DNA of 64,000 bases from Termitomyces sp. T153. Its lineage: Eukaryota; Basidiomycota; Agaricomycetes; Agaricales; Lyophyllaceae. Both the position numbers and the translations under genes were made by a program. The DNA is taken from assembly GCA_018296165.2 (NCBI GenBank), contig JACKQL020000134.1:1-64000 (forward strand), given 5' to 3'. Under the pieces are notes generated by a model that searched no databases, was not told the origin of the DNA, and saw nothing but the letters and a program-made list of their open reading frames with translations. Positions 8,745-20,130 of the stretch are shown here, piece by piece. The number at the start of each line of letters is the position of its first letter. Within the stretch, counting starts at the first letter, position 1.

Positions 8745-11700
8745 GTCTTGAAGACACACTAGACTGTGGACCAGACCCTGACGTCTTCTCCGCCCCGGCC
8801 ACACTCCTCCTTGCAACAATACTCGCCCTGGACAACCCCCCAGTACATCTCCCTTCCCACTCATCCACCAACCTCCTCCTCCGCACCACTCTCCCCTTCA
8901 CCACCAACTCCGTCCCCACACTAGTCGACAGCAGCGCCATTGACAACTTCATCAATGAATCCCTAGCAGCGCTCGCTCCCCACCCCCTCTGACGCCTCCC
9001 CACTCTGATCCCCCCCAAACTTTATGATGGAGACCCCACTCCAGCGGGAGACATCACACACTGCCTGGAAATGACCAAGACCTTTGCCAATGGATAACAG
9101 CAAGAACTCTGACTACTTATCACCAAATTACACCCCTCCGCCCTGTCATCTTAGAATTCTCATGGCTCCATTCCACTAACCCCCACGTCGACTGGCCCAG
9201 CCTCACCCTCTGCCTTGACTGGGACAACCCCACTGACTCTGGGCTGGTACCTTTCGATGTCTCACCCTCCTCCAAGAACTCCGAGGCCACAATTGACCAC
9301 CCCTGGACTCCTCCACAGCTCCGCTCTAGATCTGCACGGTCGTTCATTATCAATGTCTGACTCGATGACCCTTCCAAGGTATTCCCCGCTCTTGTCAACA
9401 GCGGCGCCTCCGGCACCTTTGTCAGTAACCAGCTTGACCTCCGGCACAATGACCTCAACAGACCCCTCGAGCTCCAACTCTTCAATGGAAGCCCCGCCAC
9501 AACAAGGATCACGCAATACCATAACAACACCCTCACCCTTGACAACAACCTGCAGTTTCAGGCCCGGCTCCTCATCACCCCATTACCTCTGCCAACTCCA
9601 ATTGTGCTCAGGCTCCTGTGGCTACAAGACGTCAACCCCGACATCAACTGGAAGGACCTCACCATGCAATTCCCTGGCCCTGAAGCAAGTTTAGTGGCCA
9701 CCATCTGCCTCCGCCTCCAGTCTATCCCAGACTCCGATGTCTCCCATCCCAGTGCCAGCACCTCCGGAGCGACCCAGAATCCCTCAACCTCCAATGACAA
9801 CCCCAACGACAAAGGAGATGCCACTCTGCCTCAGTCACCCTCAATCACATTACGACAGCTGCCTCCCAACATACCCCAAAATCAATACAAAGGACCATGG
9901 TACCCCAACCAGCGATGTTTGAGGTCCCCGACCAACTCCGCCACCACTCTGGACTCATCCGCTACCACTCTGATGTCCAAATCCACCAACCCCGGAAGCC
10001 TCGACATTAAAATCATTGGCGCCGTTCCCTTTGCATGCCTTCTACAAGATGGCACCCCTGCCTTTCAGTTACAAATCACACCAGCCCTATCCGAGGAGCA
10101 CCTCTGCACAGGGACCACCGCGCCGGAGAGCAAGACAGAGGAACAGATCCTATCTGAAGTAGTTCCCCCGCAGTATCATGAGTTCGCTGACGTGTTCTCT
10201 GAAGGGAGTGCCAAAGAACTTCCCCTGCACCACTCCTATGACCACAAGATTGACCTCGAGGAAGGTACTTCACCCCTGTTTGGCAAGATCTACAACATGT
10301 CTGAGGTTGAGCTCCAAGCCTTGAAGGAATACCTCGACAACATGCTCGGCAAGGGCTTCATACGCCTGTCAATCTCTGCCGCCAGTGCTCCAGTCCTGTT
10401 TGCCAAAAAGAAGGATGAGTCCCTCTGACTCTGTGTGGATTATTGGGGGCTCAACAAAGTCACTAAAAAGAACCAGTATCCCCTCCCCTTGATCAGAGAC
10501 CTCGTTGATTGTCTCCGCAGTGCCAAGATTTACACAAAGATAGACCTCTGCTCTGGCTACAACAATGTCCAGATCACTCCGGGACATGAATGGAAGACCG
10601 CCTTTTGCACCTGCTATGGCCTCTTTGAGTACCTCGTAATGCCCTTTGGAATGACTAACTCCCCTGCCACTTTTCAGTACTTCATGAATGACATCTTCCA
10701 TGACATGAATGATGTTTTCATTATTGTATACCTGGACGACATCTTGATCTACTCAAATTTGCCAAGGGAACATCCGGAGCATGTCCGCCGCGTTTTAGAA
10801 TGACTCCAAGAGTACCACCTTCATGCCAAACCCGAGAAATGCTCCTTCCACACGATGGAGGTCGAATATCTCAGAGTTGTTGTCACCCCTGACAGCGTGC
10901 GCATGGACCCCGCCAAGGTTGACACAGTACTCAACTGGCCCTCGCCACAGAACATCAAGGAGGTACAGTCATTCCTGGGGTTTGCTAACTTTTATCGCTG
11001 TTTCATCAACAACTACTCCGGGATCACCAAACCCCTCAACCGACTCACGCGGAAGGACACCCCTTGGGATTGGGACAGCAAGTGCCAGAGCATATTCCTC
11101 CTCCTGAAGAGGGCCTTCACTTCCACTCTGGTCCTCTGCCATTTTGACCCCTCCCTGCCCATCATGCTCGAGTGCAACACCTCTGACTATGCTATCGCTG
11201 GAATACTCTCCCAGTCGGACTTGGGGGGCAAAGATCTCTGTCCTGTCGCCTTCTACACCCAATTGATGATCCCAGCAGAACTCAACTACAACATCTACGA
11301 CAAAGAACTCTTCACAATCGTCAAAGCCTTCTGTCAGTGGCAGGCCTACCTCAAGGGGTCCCTGCACCACATCCAAGTATACTCTGACCACAACAACCTG
11401 CAATACTTCATGACCATGAAACAGCTCAGCCGCTGCCAAGCCTGATGGTCTGAAACCCTCTTGGAGTACAACTTTACCATCCACTACCACCCCGGGCAAC
11501 TCGGCACAAAGCCCAACACCCTCACTCGGAGATTCAACGTATACCCAAAAAAGTCATTTGAAGCCAAACGGAATGCATTCAACCATTGAGTGGTTATCCC
11601 CCCCGAACATCTACATGCCATGCTGATTTTAAATGAAGAAGGAATCCTCCAACAAATCAGAAATTCCCCCCCGGACTCCTTCACCCAGCATGACCCCTGC

Positions 11701-13095
11701 AACAACCCTGAAGAGTCGAGCACTGGGAACCCCTTTTTGCTGTCTCCAGACCACCGCCTCCTGCTCCGGAGTGGACAAATTTATGCCCCGGACCACAAGT
11801 CCATCTGCCTTGACATACTCTGGCAGCACCACAACCATAAGCTCCGAGGGCACCCATGAATTCATAAGACCCTTCAACTCATCTCCCGGACTTACTTCTG
11901 GCCAGGAATGAAAAAGGATGTCACGCGATACGTAAGGGCCTGCAAACCCTGCCTCCAGGCCAAGGTATCCCATCACCACCCCCATGGATTGTTGAAACCC
12001 CTCCCCATTGGCTGCTGCCCCTGGTCCTCCCTATCAATGGATCATATCGTCAAACTCCCCCATTCCAAAGGTTTTGATGCGATCCTCATCATCATTTGCT
12101 GCCTCACCAAGCAAGCCCTCTTCATCCCCTGCCACACCACCAACAATGCTCTGGAGTTTGCCAAACTGTTTCTCGAACACGTATTCTCCAAGCATGGACT
12201 CCCAGACAACATTGTCTCTGACCGTGGACCCCTGTTCGTATCCCACTTTTGGCAGTCGCTATGCAGGGCGCTTGAGATCAAAACCAACCTCTCCACTGCC
12301 TATCACCTGGAGACCGACGGACAAACAGAACGAGTGAACCAGACACTGGAGCAGTATCTCTGCCTATACGTTAACTATTTACAGAATGACTGGCGCACAG
12401 AACTCCCCCTCGCCGAATTCACCTACAACAACACGCCCCACTCTGCCACCAGAGTCTCCCCCTTCTACGCCAACAAAGGCTATAACCCCTGACTCACCCT
12501 GTCCCTGAAGGACATCCCCTCCCACGCTGCCCACGAAGTCGCTGAGGACCTCCAATCCCTTCACCAATTTCTCTGGGACGAGATCAACACCACCAATCGA
12601 GCCTACTCCAAACATGCCAATGCCTGACGCGACCCCACCCCTGACTGGCCTCCTGGCACCTTGGTTTGGCTTGATCGACGCAACCTCAAGACCTGGAGGC
12701 CCTCCATCAAACTAGACCACAAGCGCCTCGGTCCTTTCAAAGTCCTCCGGAAGGTCTCCACACATGCCTATAAACTCGACCTACCTCCGGGCTTGAAAGG
12801 CCTCCACCCCGTGTTCCACATTCGACTCCTTGAAAAACATGCCCCGGACCCCTTCCCTGGCCAGCGCCCCAGCCAACCACCCCCTGTCGAGGTCGAGGAC
12901 GAGTACCACTACAAGGTCAACCAGATCCTCAACTCCTGCTTGGTCCGTGGATGACCCCAGTACTTGGTCCACTGAAAAGGCTACGGACCTGAGGACAACA
13001 CGTGGGAGCCCCGAAAAAACCTTGACGGAGCCCCCGACGAACTCCGGAACTTCCATTGACAACACCCCACCAAGCCCCGGGACCTCCAGGACTAG
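8745..13095 (+). pseudogene. pol: A1 Pol: two retropepsins, RT, RNase H, integrase, chromodomain
   Basis: Pol follows the gag TAG. Retropepsin 1 (about 8915-9215) has LVDSSAIDNFI and a distal SWLHSTNPHVDW. Retropepsin 2 (about 9385-9690) has LVNSGASGTFV and a distal LLWLQDVNPDINW. RT follows (about 10,160-10,760; LPLIRDL, YLDD at 10729-10740), then RNase H (about 10,960-11,430; YDKELFTIVKAF, YSDHNNLQYF). Integrase has a HH...CKPC zinc site (about 11,820-11,960) and D,D,E residues in SMDHIVK, SDRGPLF and DGQTERVNQTLEQY. The chromodomain is at about 12,895-13,060 (YLVHW, NTWEP). From about 9,145 to 13,095 the frame is unbroken by indels but has about ten TGA stops, each where CGA (Arg) or TGG (Trp) is expected. 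A 1-bp deletion near 9140 and an 11-bp insertion just after the gag stop, both relative to A2, add frame changes. Confidence 0.93.
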
Positions 13096-13320
13096 CAAGT
13101 GCAGACGGCATCAGTGGGCGTAACCCCCACCTCTAGATTTATCAGGGATTCAACTCCCACGAGTACTCCCCTACATGTTTTCACTTACTTTGCTCCCCAC
13201 TCATTCTGAAAACTTCTCATGCTCAGTAGAAGTGCAGAATCCAATGTTAATAAGACTACAAACACAAGATATAAAAACAAGGGAGTGCGGGGCAACAAGA
13301 CGCCGGAATCCAGAAAGCCC
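13096..13320 (+). other. Short spacer between pol and antisense gene
   Basis: About 225 bp between convergent reading frames. It is likely to hold the 3' ends of both genes. No clear polyadenylation signal is claimed. Confidence 0.4.
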
Positions 13321-15012
13321 CTACTCCCCCTCCCCCCCTGAGTCTGCCTCCACAATCCTTCCCACCAGATCCACCTCCAGCTGCGCTACTACCATTGCCA
13401 GGACTTCGGGATGCCCTGGGAGCGGCTCTGCCATGTCCACTGCCACCTCCCACCATGCTCCAGGGTCTGCCGTTGCCCTCTGCCAATGTCCTGCCAGCAG
13501 ACACCCCATCTGTGTGACCCCCTGCCCCAACTCCGGCAGGAGATCCCCAGGCATCCTCACCAGCCCATCATGAATGGACCCCAGCGCTGCTGACGCTCCA
13601 TCAAGGAGGATGTGATGCTTCCTGGCCCAGTCTATGGAATCGAATGTTAGCTCGTAGTAAACGGGAAATGAAGGGAGCACTTATGAAGCACTCCCCACCG
13701 CCCCAAGGCTGCCTTGTTGGCAAGCCACTCTTCCCACCACTGCGCCCTCTCCGCCATCGCTTGGGTCACCTCCGCACTGGGCCCCCGCTGAGTTCCCCGC
13801 ATTCCTAACCCCTCCGATCGTTGCTCCGCTGCCTGCGCCTGCGCCTCCAATGGCCTCATGCGTGCTCGCAACTCTTGAAGCTGTGACAGTTGCTCCGTGG
13901 TGGTCCCCATGGCAATATCTTTATCCCTACATGCCAAGTCCCGTTCCTTCCAAGCCTCGTCCAGTTTCCTCCAAAACCCATCCCTCTCCTCCCCCACCCT
14001 ACGGACTTCCTCCCCGCATGTGGCCAACAAGCTCTCCAACTCCTCTGCCTGACGCTGCAAGAAAGCCTTGACAATCGACCATGACCCTCCCACGGATGGC
14101 TCAACCAAGGTCCCAGAAGTTGGGGAATACACCGTAGGACCGGGAGGGCCCACCAACGCTGGCTCCCCCCATGCCCACTTGCTAGGCCCCACCTCCGGCG
14201 AGGGAGATGCCCTCCATTTACCCTTGTTGCACGTTGCGGGGGCCCCCTCCCTCTGCCCACCCCGTGGGGGCCCAATCTTCATTGGGGGCCGCCCCACGCC
14301 AACCCCCCCCTCTACCCCGGAACCCCTCCCTGAGACCCTACCCCTCCAACCCTCCTCCAACTGTGTTGCAACCCACTCGCGATCCCACCCTTGTTCCACC
14401 GCAATGCAAGCAGCACACCAACTCAGAGTGACAGAGCACTTCTTGTGCCATGAGTGACATGGGAGACACACTGATGTATCCTGCTACACCCCCAGCATGG
14501 GCTCCTCGAACTCACACTGTTCACCCCGCTGGGTACAGAATGTGCACTAGAAACGTGGGTTAGTTTGATAGGGAAGGAACATGCCAATGACACCCTGGGG
14601 CCACCGCCTGACACCGATCCAATGTTGGGGGACCTCTTGCTCGCCCTGCAGCCTCTGCAAAGTACTGCGGCATCATGTCTGCCTGCGCGACTCTTGACTC
14701 CATAGGGACGGGGCGGACCACCCCAGGGGCCATACCAGACCTGGAGTGAGAAGTGAGGACCATCTCCCCTGCCGACTGCACTGGAACCTCCCCCGACGTA
14801 GGCTCTAAAGGGCCCACCACTGCCGCTGACAACTCTGACAGGGCTTATTCAAGCACTCCGGCCACGACGAGTAAGAGACAGTACTTACGACTACAGTACA
14901 TTGCCTGCACCCGCCTACGGTCTTGCCAACCCTCAGAGTCCTCTGAGGAAGAAGTCGAGGTATGTGCCAATGGGAAGGGGGACACTGCTGGAGAATACGC
15001 GGAAGACGACAT
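13321..15012 (-). pseudogene. A1 antisense accessory gene: Cys-rich, coiled-coil, spliced
   Basis: Lies between pol and the 3' LTR on the opposite strand, with its first ATG (MSSSAYSPAV) about 210 bp from the LTR. Order: a Ser/Glu-rich N-terminus; a short intron (acceptor TTTCTAG at 14547, branch-like CTAAC 12 nt before it); a Cys-rich module CTFCTQRGEQCEFE...VCLPCHSWHKKC...CAAC; a Gly/Pro-rich linker; a coiled coil (EELESLLATCGEEVRR... about 13,800-14,050); WWEEWLANKAALG; a second short intron (about 13,632-13,691, CTAAC branch, CCATAG acceptor); and a C-terminal exon DWARKHHILLDG...GDLLPELGQ ending GGEGE at 13321. A2 has the same exons and the same intron position (45053-46717). In-frame TAA and TAG stops make this copy inactive as read, and exact splice phases could not be reconciled. 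Function unknown; the paired CX2C motifs suggest zinc and possibly nucleic-acid binding. Confidence 0.7.
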
Positions 15013-15208
15013 TGGAAAAGTTTGGAAACCCCAGAGTACATCTGATCCTTATCAATGACTAGGAAAGAACCCCCTGAGTGGCAGCCATGCTTTGACTTCA
15101 TTCCCCATGCTGCCACCACTACTGCAGTCTGATCAATATTGCTCGACTTTGATTCCCATGCCCCACCGATCCCTGAACTGTACCCCACATCTTGAGGGTC
15201 TCAACGCT

Positions 15209-15218
15209 GAAGGGGGGG
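15209..15218 (+). other. A1 polypurine tract
   Basis: GAAGGGGGGG followed by TGA and then the 3' LTR start TGTCA. The same GAAGGGGGGG run precedes the A2 3' LTR. This is the expected plus-strand primer of an LTR element. Confidence 0.85.
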
Positions 15219-15221
15219 TGA

Positions 15222-16154
15222 TGTCATGACCCGCTCCCTAGACCCCGACACTGCCCCCAGCCCCCCCCCCTCAATGCTCTGCCAAACTCCCCAACCCTCG
15301 CCCACCCTCTGCACCCACTTTGGGCAACTCCAACACTTCTTTGGCAGACCCTGACAGCTCCTTGATCAACTCCAACACCTTCTCCGCAGCAGTTGATGCA
15401 TCCCCTGAATTCCCCTGGACTCCCAAGGGTTTCCCCGACCCCAGAACAATCTGCTTTCCAACTGATCCCATCAGAATGTCACTGCAGCCCGTTCCAAGAT
15501 TGCACCCAACAACCGTCGACTCCGTGCAGTTCCATCAAGCTGCCGCCATATCCTCTGCCCTCCGGAGCCACCCAGTAGTAGGTATATAAGTCATAGAAGA
15601 ACCCCTAGTACTTTAGTCTTGATATTGCATTTACCAGTTTCCTATGTCTTGTCTTTTGTCTTGTCCCTGTCTCTATTTTTAGTTTCGAATCTACCTCTGT
15701 TCTCTGTCTTGTCACAACCATGTAGAGTTCCTTTGTCTTCCTAAGTTCCTTTCATCTCCAATGACAGTACAAACTCTGCCCGCCCGCGCTACAACCCGAA
15801 CATCCCTACGACAACCCTGGACTTCGCTCCTGCTCAGCCCAAGAACACCTCACATCTTAGCAATCTCCTGTCAAACCTCTGGCTCTGACTCCATCAACTG
15901 TGAAGCCTCCGATCACCCCGCATTCTAATTGCATGCCCACAAACTTGCTCTGGCACCCATCCAGGTTCAACAACAAGTATACTTGATCTTAGATGCCCCC
16001 GAGCTGCTCTGGACTTGCTCAGACCACCCCTAGCTCCCCCTCGCAAGTCCCTCCGTGTCAATACCAGATGCTTGGTTATAAGCGCAGGACATCGTGTCTG
16101 CCTAGTAAGGACTTGCCAGTGTAGCTGAGCCCCCGTCGTCAGCGGAACCTGACA
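15222..16154 (+). repeat. A1 3' LTR
   Basis: 933 bp, TGTCATGACC...GGAACCTGACA, followed by the TSD CATAC. It differs from the 5' LTR mainly by CG to TG/CA changes and a few small indels. Confidence 0.96.
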
Positions 16155-16411
16155 CATACACTGAGATTTCATCTATAAATGAATCATGTATCTATATTAC
16201 ATTATTAACAAAATACTACAATGTCCACTGGTATATATTAGAGATGCTGAAAATTATAAAAGTTAGTACTAACCAACCAATTATTTAAACTGTCACACTT
16301 ACATTTGTAAACCATTAATAATATCTATACTACATAGTCCAGCTATAGACATTAGGTGCTGAATTTCATAGAAGTTAGCAATTTTTTGCTTGAATCCAAC
16401 AAAACTCACAC
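16155..16411. other. Helitron 3' flank, no gene
   Basis: AT-rich. A 22-bp segment (CACACTTACATTTGTAAACC and the next two bases) at about 16294 recurs at 16407, at the end of the helicase frame, suggesting a small tandem duplication of the last coding segment. No Helitron terminus could be fixed. Confidence 0.4.
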
Positions 16412-17510
16412 TTACATTTGTAAACCATTCAAGATTTCCTGATAGACAATATTTGCAGTCTTTCTTGATGTGTTTTCTGGGTCCAAGATGACTTTGATAT
16501 GATCTCCTGATGTGCACTGTGAGAGTGCAACATAAAGTTGGCCATGTGAAAAAACTCCTGATCGAAGGTCCAATCCAACATGCTTGACTGATTGACCCTG
16601 AGACTTGTTGATAGTCATAGCAAAGGCCAATCAAACTGAGAATTGTCTCCTGTGCAATGAAATTGACAAATCTTCTTCAGAGACATCCATATTGATTCTT
16701 GGAATCAAAACAATTGATCCTGCAAACTTGGCATCCCCACTGATGATCCTACATCTGAGAACTCTGGTGCTGATGTGGGTGACAATCATTCTTGTCCCAT
16801 TGCAAAGTCCTTTGGTTGTATCCAGATTCCTGAGCAACATGACAGGAACACCAATCTTCAAAGCCAATTTAGCCAAAGGCAAACTGCTGGCTCTGGGAGA
16901 GTTGAGGTATTCCAATCCAAGGCCATTAGGATTCCTATCATCAGATATAATAGAGTCTGCACTCTGCAAGATTTTCTCTTCTCCTGGACATTTCTGCAGA
17001 ATTTCAGAGTTGATATCCTCTACATCAGAGTTCTTGCCAAAAAGTATGGTACAGTCCAGATAATACTGATCATCTTGATGGTGATCAATATGAGGATAAG
17101 TGGAAGAGATCAATCCAGTGATGGAATTGTCATCACAGATCATGGTTTCTGGAAGTTGTACTGTTTCTCCAGGCCCAAGGTTTTTTTGCAGCACCAACAT
17201 CCAATAACCAAGCTGCATAAGCAATGTTATCAGGAGTCTGATCCAATCTCATGTTTTGAACCAAGTAGTGGACTTGAATCTGATCCCAAAGTATCCCTCT
17301 TTTAAGTGAAACAGCAATTGTCTGCTGTCTGAGTCCTTGTTGTATAACTGGGAGAGTTTGCTAAAAATCTCCCCCAAATACTACAGTCACTCCACCAAAA
17401 GGAACATCTTTCTCCAGGATGTCTCTGAACCCTTGATCCACAGAGTCAATGGCTTTTTTGTGTTGCATTGGGACTTCATCCCAGATGACAACTTTGGTCT
17501 GGAGTAAGAG
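16412..17510 (-). pseudogene. Helitron PIF1-like helicase, C-terminal half
   Basis: Minus strand, reading from about 17,510 down. The first part reads VVIWDEVPMQ...FGGDF-Q-LPVI (helicase motifs II and III region). The middle holds LALKIGVPVMLLRNLD...GLCNGTRMIV. The end holds [13 protein letters not shown]...[14 protein letters not shown] (motifs V and VI). At least two frame changes and a stop (in GGDF/QTLP) are needed to join the parts. The motif VI arginine expected in VALSR is Gln here, a CG-type transition. The gene is cut off abruptly near 17,510, where sequence of the shared block begins, so Rep and the helicase N-terminus are missing. The helicase would unwind the donor strand during rolling-circle transposition; this one is dead. 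Confidence 0.85.
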
Positions 17511-17539
17511 TTGAGACAATTGAGTTCCTCTTTTGATAT

Positions 17540-17905
17540 TTTTTGATCATAAATTCATTGTTCTGAACTTTTTTTAATAAGAAATACATGCATGGGACAT
17601 GTTCCTTTCCCAAAAAACAGCTAGAAGTGTTCCACACATAGGTAAGTCCCAAAAAAGCTGAAAATAGTGAAATATTGCCTGAAATATCAAGTCTGGCACC
17701 TTTCACACATAGTCAAAAGATGTATTAAAGTTGCCTACTGTATTTTTTTTGTAAAAAATGCATCTGAAGAGCAGCAAAACAGCCTATTACCATAAAAGGG
17801 TTTAAATTTGTCAGCATTTGTCAGCACTGACAAATTCTAGTCAGCAGAAAAGTCATCGCATAGGTGCAGCCACATTCCCATGTCCATCATCACATAATAT
17901 ATAGA
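17540..17905. repeat. Shared Helitron-associated block, copy iii
   Basis: Positions 17,545-17,700 match 3885-4050 of copy ii. Positions 17,700-17,750 match 2015-2065. Positions 17,785-17,905 match the pre-hairpin part of copies i and ii. The hairpin and minisatellite are absent. The block abuts the helicase fragment directly, as expected for an internally deleted Helitron keeping its 5' flank. Confidence 0.65.
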
Positions 17906-18539
17906 TAGGGATTGAAAATGTACAAAACTTGTTAGCAACCATGATTTGGGCATGTTTGAATCCAAAGACTTTGTCTGTGGTGTGGTAATTTTCCTTCTGG
18001 TGACTGTGAATTTGGGCATGTTTAGTTCAAAGGCTTTGTCCAGGGGTGTGGGAATTTCACCTCTGCAGACATGTGTGGCCATCTGCATTTTGCTAGCAGA
18101 GTCTGAACTTCCCCAAACCTTATGAGAGTGCTTCTATCATCATGATATCACTCTATTGGAATTTTCCACACAGGCAAGGAGGTTTACAAGTGTAGAAGTC
18201 GAGGCCCAGTGAGAACTGGATTGGGCCTGGTCAGGGTATATCTGGAAATATATGATAGAATTCCAGATCCAGTAGAGCCCTCAATTTTGCCAGGTTTCCA
18301 GATCCTAGTATGGTTGTCTACAGTACCATCTGTTACTATCTGAGTGTATTTCAATATTAATATGGTCTCATATGGTCAATTGTGAAAGCTAATGGATATC
18401 TTTTTCAATTGTATTACACTATTCTATCTGATCCTATATGAACAAATCTGTTGCTATACATTCCACCCATTCTGTATTATTTGTAGTGCTTCAAAATGTA
18501 AAGTCAAGTACACAATGAAGTAACAGTGACAGAGCATAC
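17906..18539. other. No gene seen
   Basis: AT-rich, CpG-poor sequence without a convincing reading frame. I recognise no repeat shared with the rest of the window. Confidence 0.4.
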
Positions 18540-20130
18540 CTTAAGAAATGCAATAGTTCTCATTGGTGTGTGATGATGTTGGCATGACATGTGAGGAATT
18601 TTTGGTCAGCTGGCCACTCTTCTTTCATATCTTGGATTGTTCTTTTAACAGTTGTTGATAATGCTATGTAAATGGAGTATCAATATATCAATCATTGGAT
18701 ACACAAGACAATGAACATAGTGTACCTCTTTTGTTAGTCCATTGCATGATTTCCATGCCACTGCAAACTCACCTTTGGCAGCATTCAGATGTGATGCTAG
18801 GTAGTTGATGAGCTAAAGGTTCCTGGACATGAAAAATGTCAGTACATTGATAAGAATTTTGAATTTATCAAACCCACCAAGCAGTCATTACTCTGTCTTT
18901 GGGCTTGAGTTGTTTTGATGTCACAGTGGATTTGTTCATGATTTGAGGTTTGATCAAGGCAGTTTCAGGAATTGTAACAGGTAGTGGTGGGATCACAACA
19001 TTTTCCTATAAGATACATTAATTGGGTGCTTGAGACAAGAAATCAATTACTTATAGTGGGTTGGGAATATGGCAATGCTTTGGATGTTGACTAGGAGGCA
19101 GATTTCCTAATAGATTCAGCACAATTAAATTGGATTCAATGGATGCATTTGATGGCATTGATGGTTGCTCAGATGGCTGGGTGTGACTTGTGGATGGGGT
19201 TGGCAACCAAGTTTGCAAGGTGTCTAGAGCTGTAGACAAGGACAGAGTTAATGTAGCTAATGGCAGAGCTCCTGAAGATGACAAAACAGATACCAGAACT
19301 GATGAGGGAACTGAGGCTGGTGAGGACACAGGTGTAGGAGCCTTTGTTGAACTTGGTAATGGTGGAGTGATGCTGGTCATGATGGTGGGAAGACCTGATG
19401 CAATGTTTGTGGCTGCTGATGGTGGTGCTGATTTTTTCAACTGCAAAGCAACCTTTAGCAATTTGGAATCTAAAATACAAGACCTGAATTGATAGAATGA
19501 TAAGAGTAAGCAATGATGCACCTTTGGGTCCATCATCATTGATTTTGAGTATTGGTATATTATGTGGGGGAGAGGACAAACACTTTTGCTTGTTTGGCCT
19601 TGGTTCATTGGCCCTGTTGTGGTCATATTGTTGTTTACCTCAAAAGATAATGTCAGTCATGGCATGAAAGAGACAGAAAACATACTTGTGAACTTTTCTT
19701 CTTCCAGATCTGGACCACTCTGGATAATTTGTCATTGCATAGCACTCCACCTTCCAATAACTGTCAGCCAAGCAAAACCCAGGATGTCTAGTAAGCATAT
19801 TGTAGTAAAAAAAATCCTTTTCCATCTGTGACTTCTTCTTCTAGGATGATGGAGCCTCCAAGTACTGATTCAGTTCATTTTGAGATGATCATGCAGTATT
19901 CACAATCTCTTTCAATTGTTTTTTCAAAGGGCTTCACCATTGCTATCCATGATGAAGGCAAATCAATCCAATTTCCCTCCTCAATTCTTCTCCTTCTCAA
20001 CCCAAGCCTGCCACTGCAACTCCTCCTAGAATGGAACATTCTGATGATCATCTTGGCTTTCAGTTTGTGGGTTTCTTGCCCAGTACTTGAAGACTTGGAA
20101 CAGAGGTCAAAAGAAGTGGCTTAGGGAATG
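18540..20130 (-). pseudogene. Unrecognised spliced gene relic
   Basis: Several minus-strand frames chain into one protein-like series. About 20,020-19,640 reads WIDLPSSWIAMVKPFEKTIE and, further on, HPGFCLADSYWKVECYAMTN. About 19,590-19,051 is a Ser/Thr/Pro-rich linker. About 18,820-18,545 reads NYLASHLNAAKGEFAVAWKS and TIQDMKEEWPADQKFLT, separated by an intron-like gap. Short gaps and stops break it. The helical, Lys/Trp-rich tail suggests a protein-binding or transposon-associated gene, but I do not recognise the family. Confidence 0.35.

Larger units (their letters stand above)
5264..16154 (+). mobile_element. Complete Ty3/Gypsy chromodomain element A1 (Tf1/sushi-like)
   Basis: A 10,891-bp element bounded by LTRs that begin TGTCA and end TGACA, with a 5-bp target-site duplication CATAC at 5259-5263 and 16155-16159. 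Order: 5' LTR, self-complementary primer site, gag, pol (two retropepsin domains, RT, RNase H, integrase, chromodomain), antisense gene, polypurine tract, 3' LTR. It sits inside Helitron-derived sequence, so it is younger than that. It is the GC-rich, CpG-containing and therefore probably youngest element of the window. Differences between its LTRs are largely CG to TG/CA. It is not autonomous as read: gag and pol carry stops and small indels. Confidence 0.96.
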
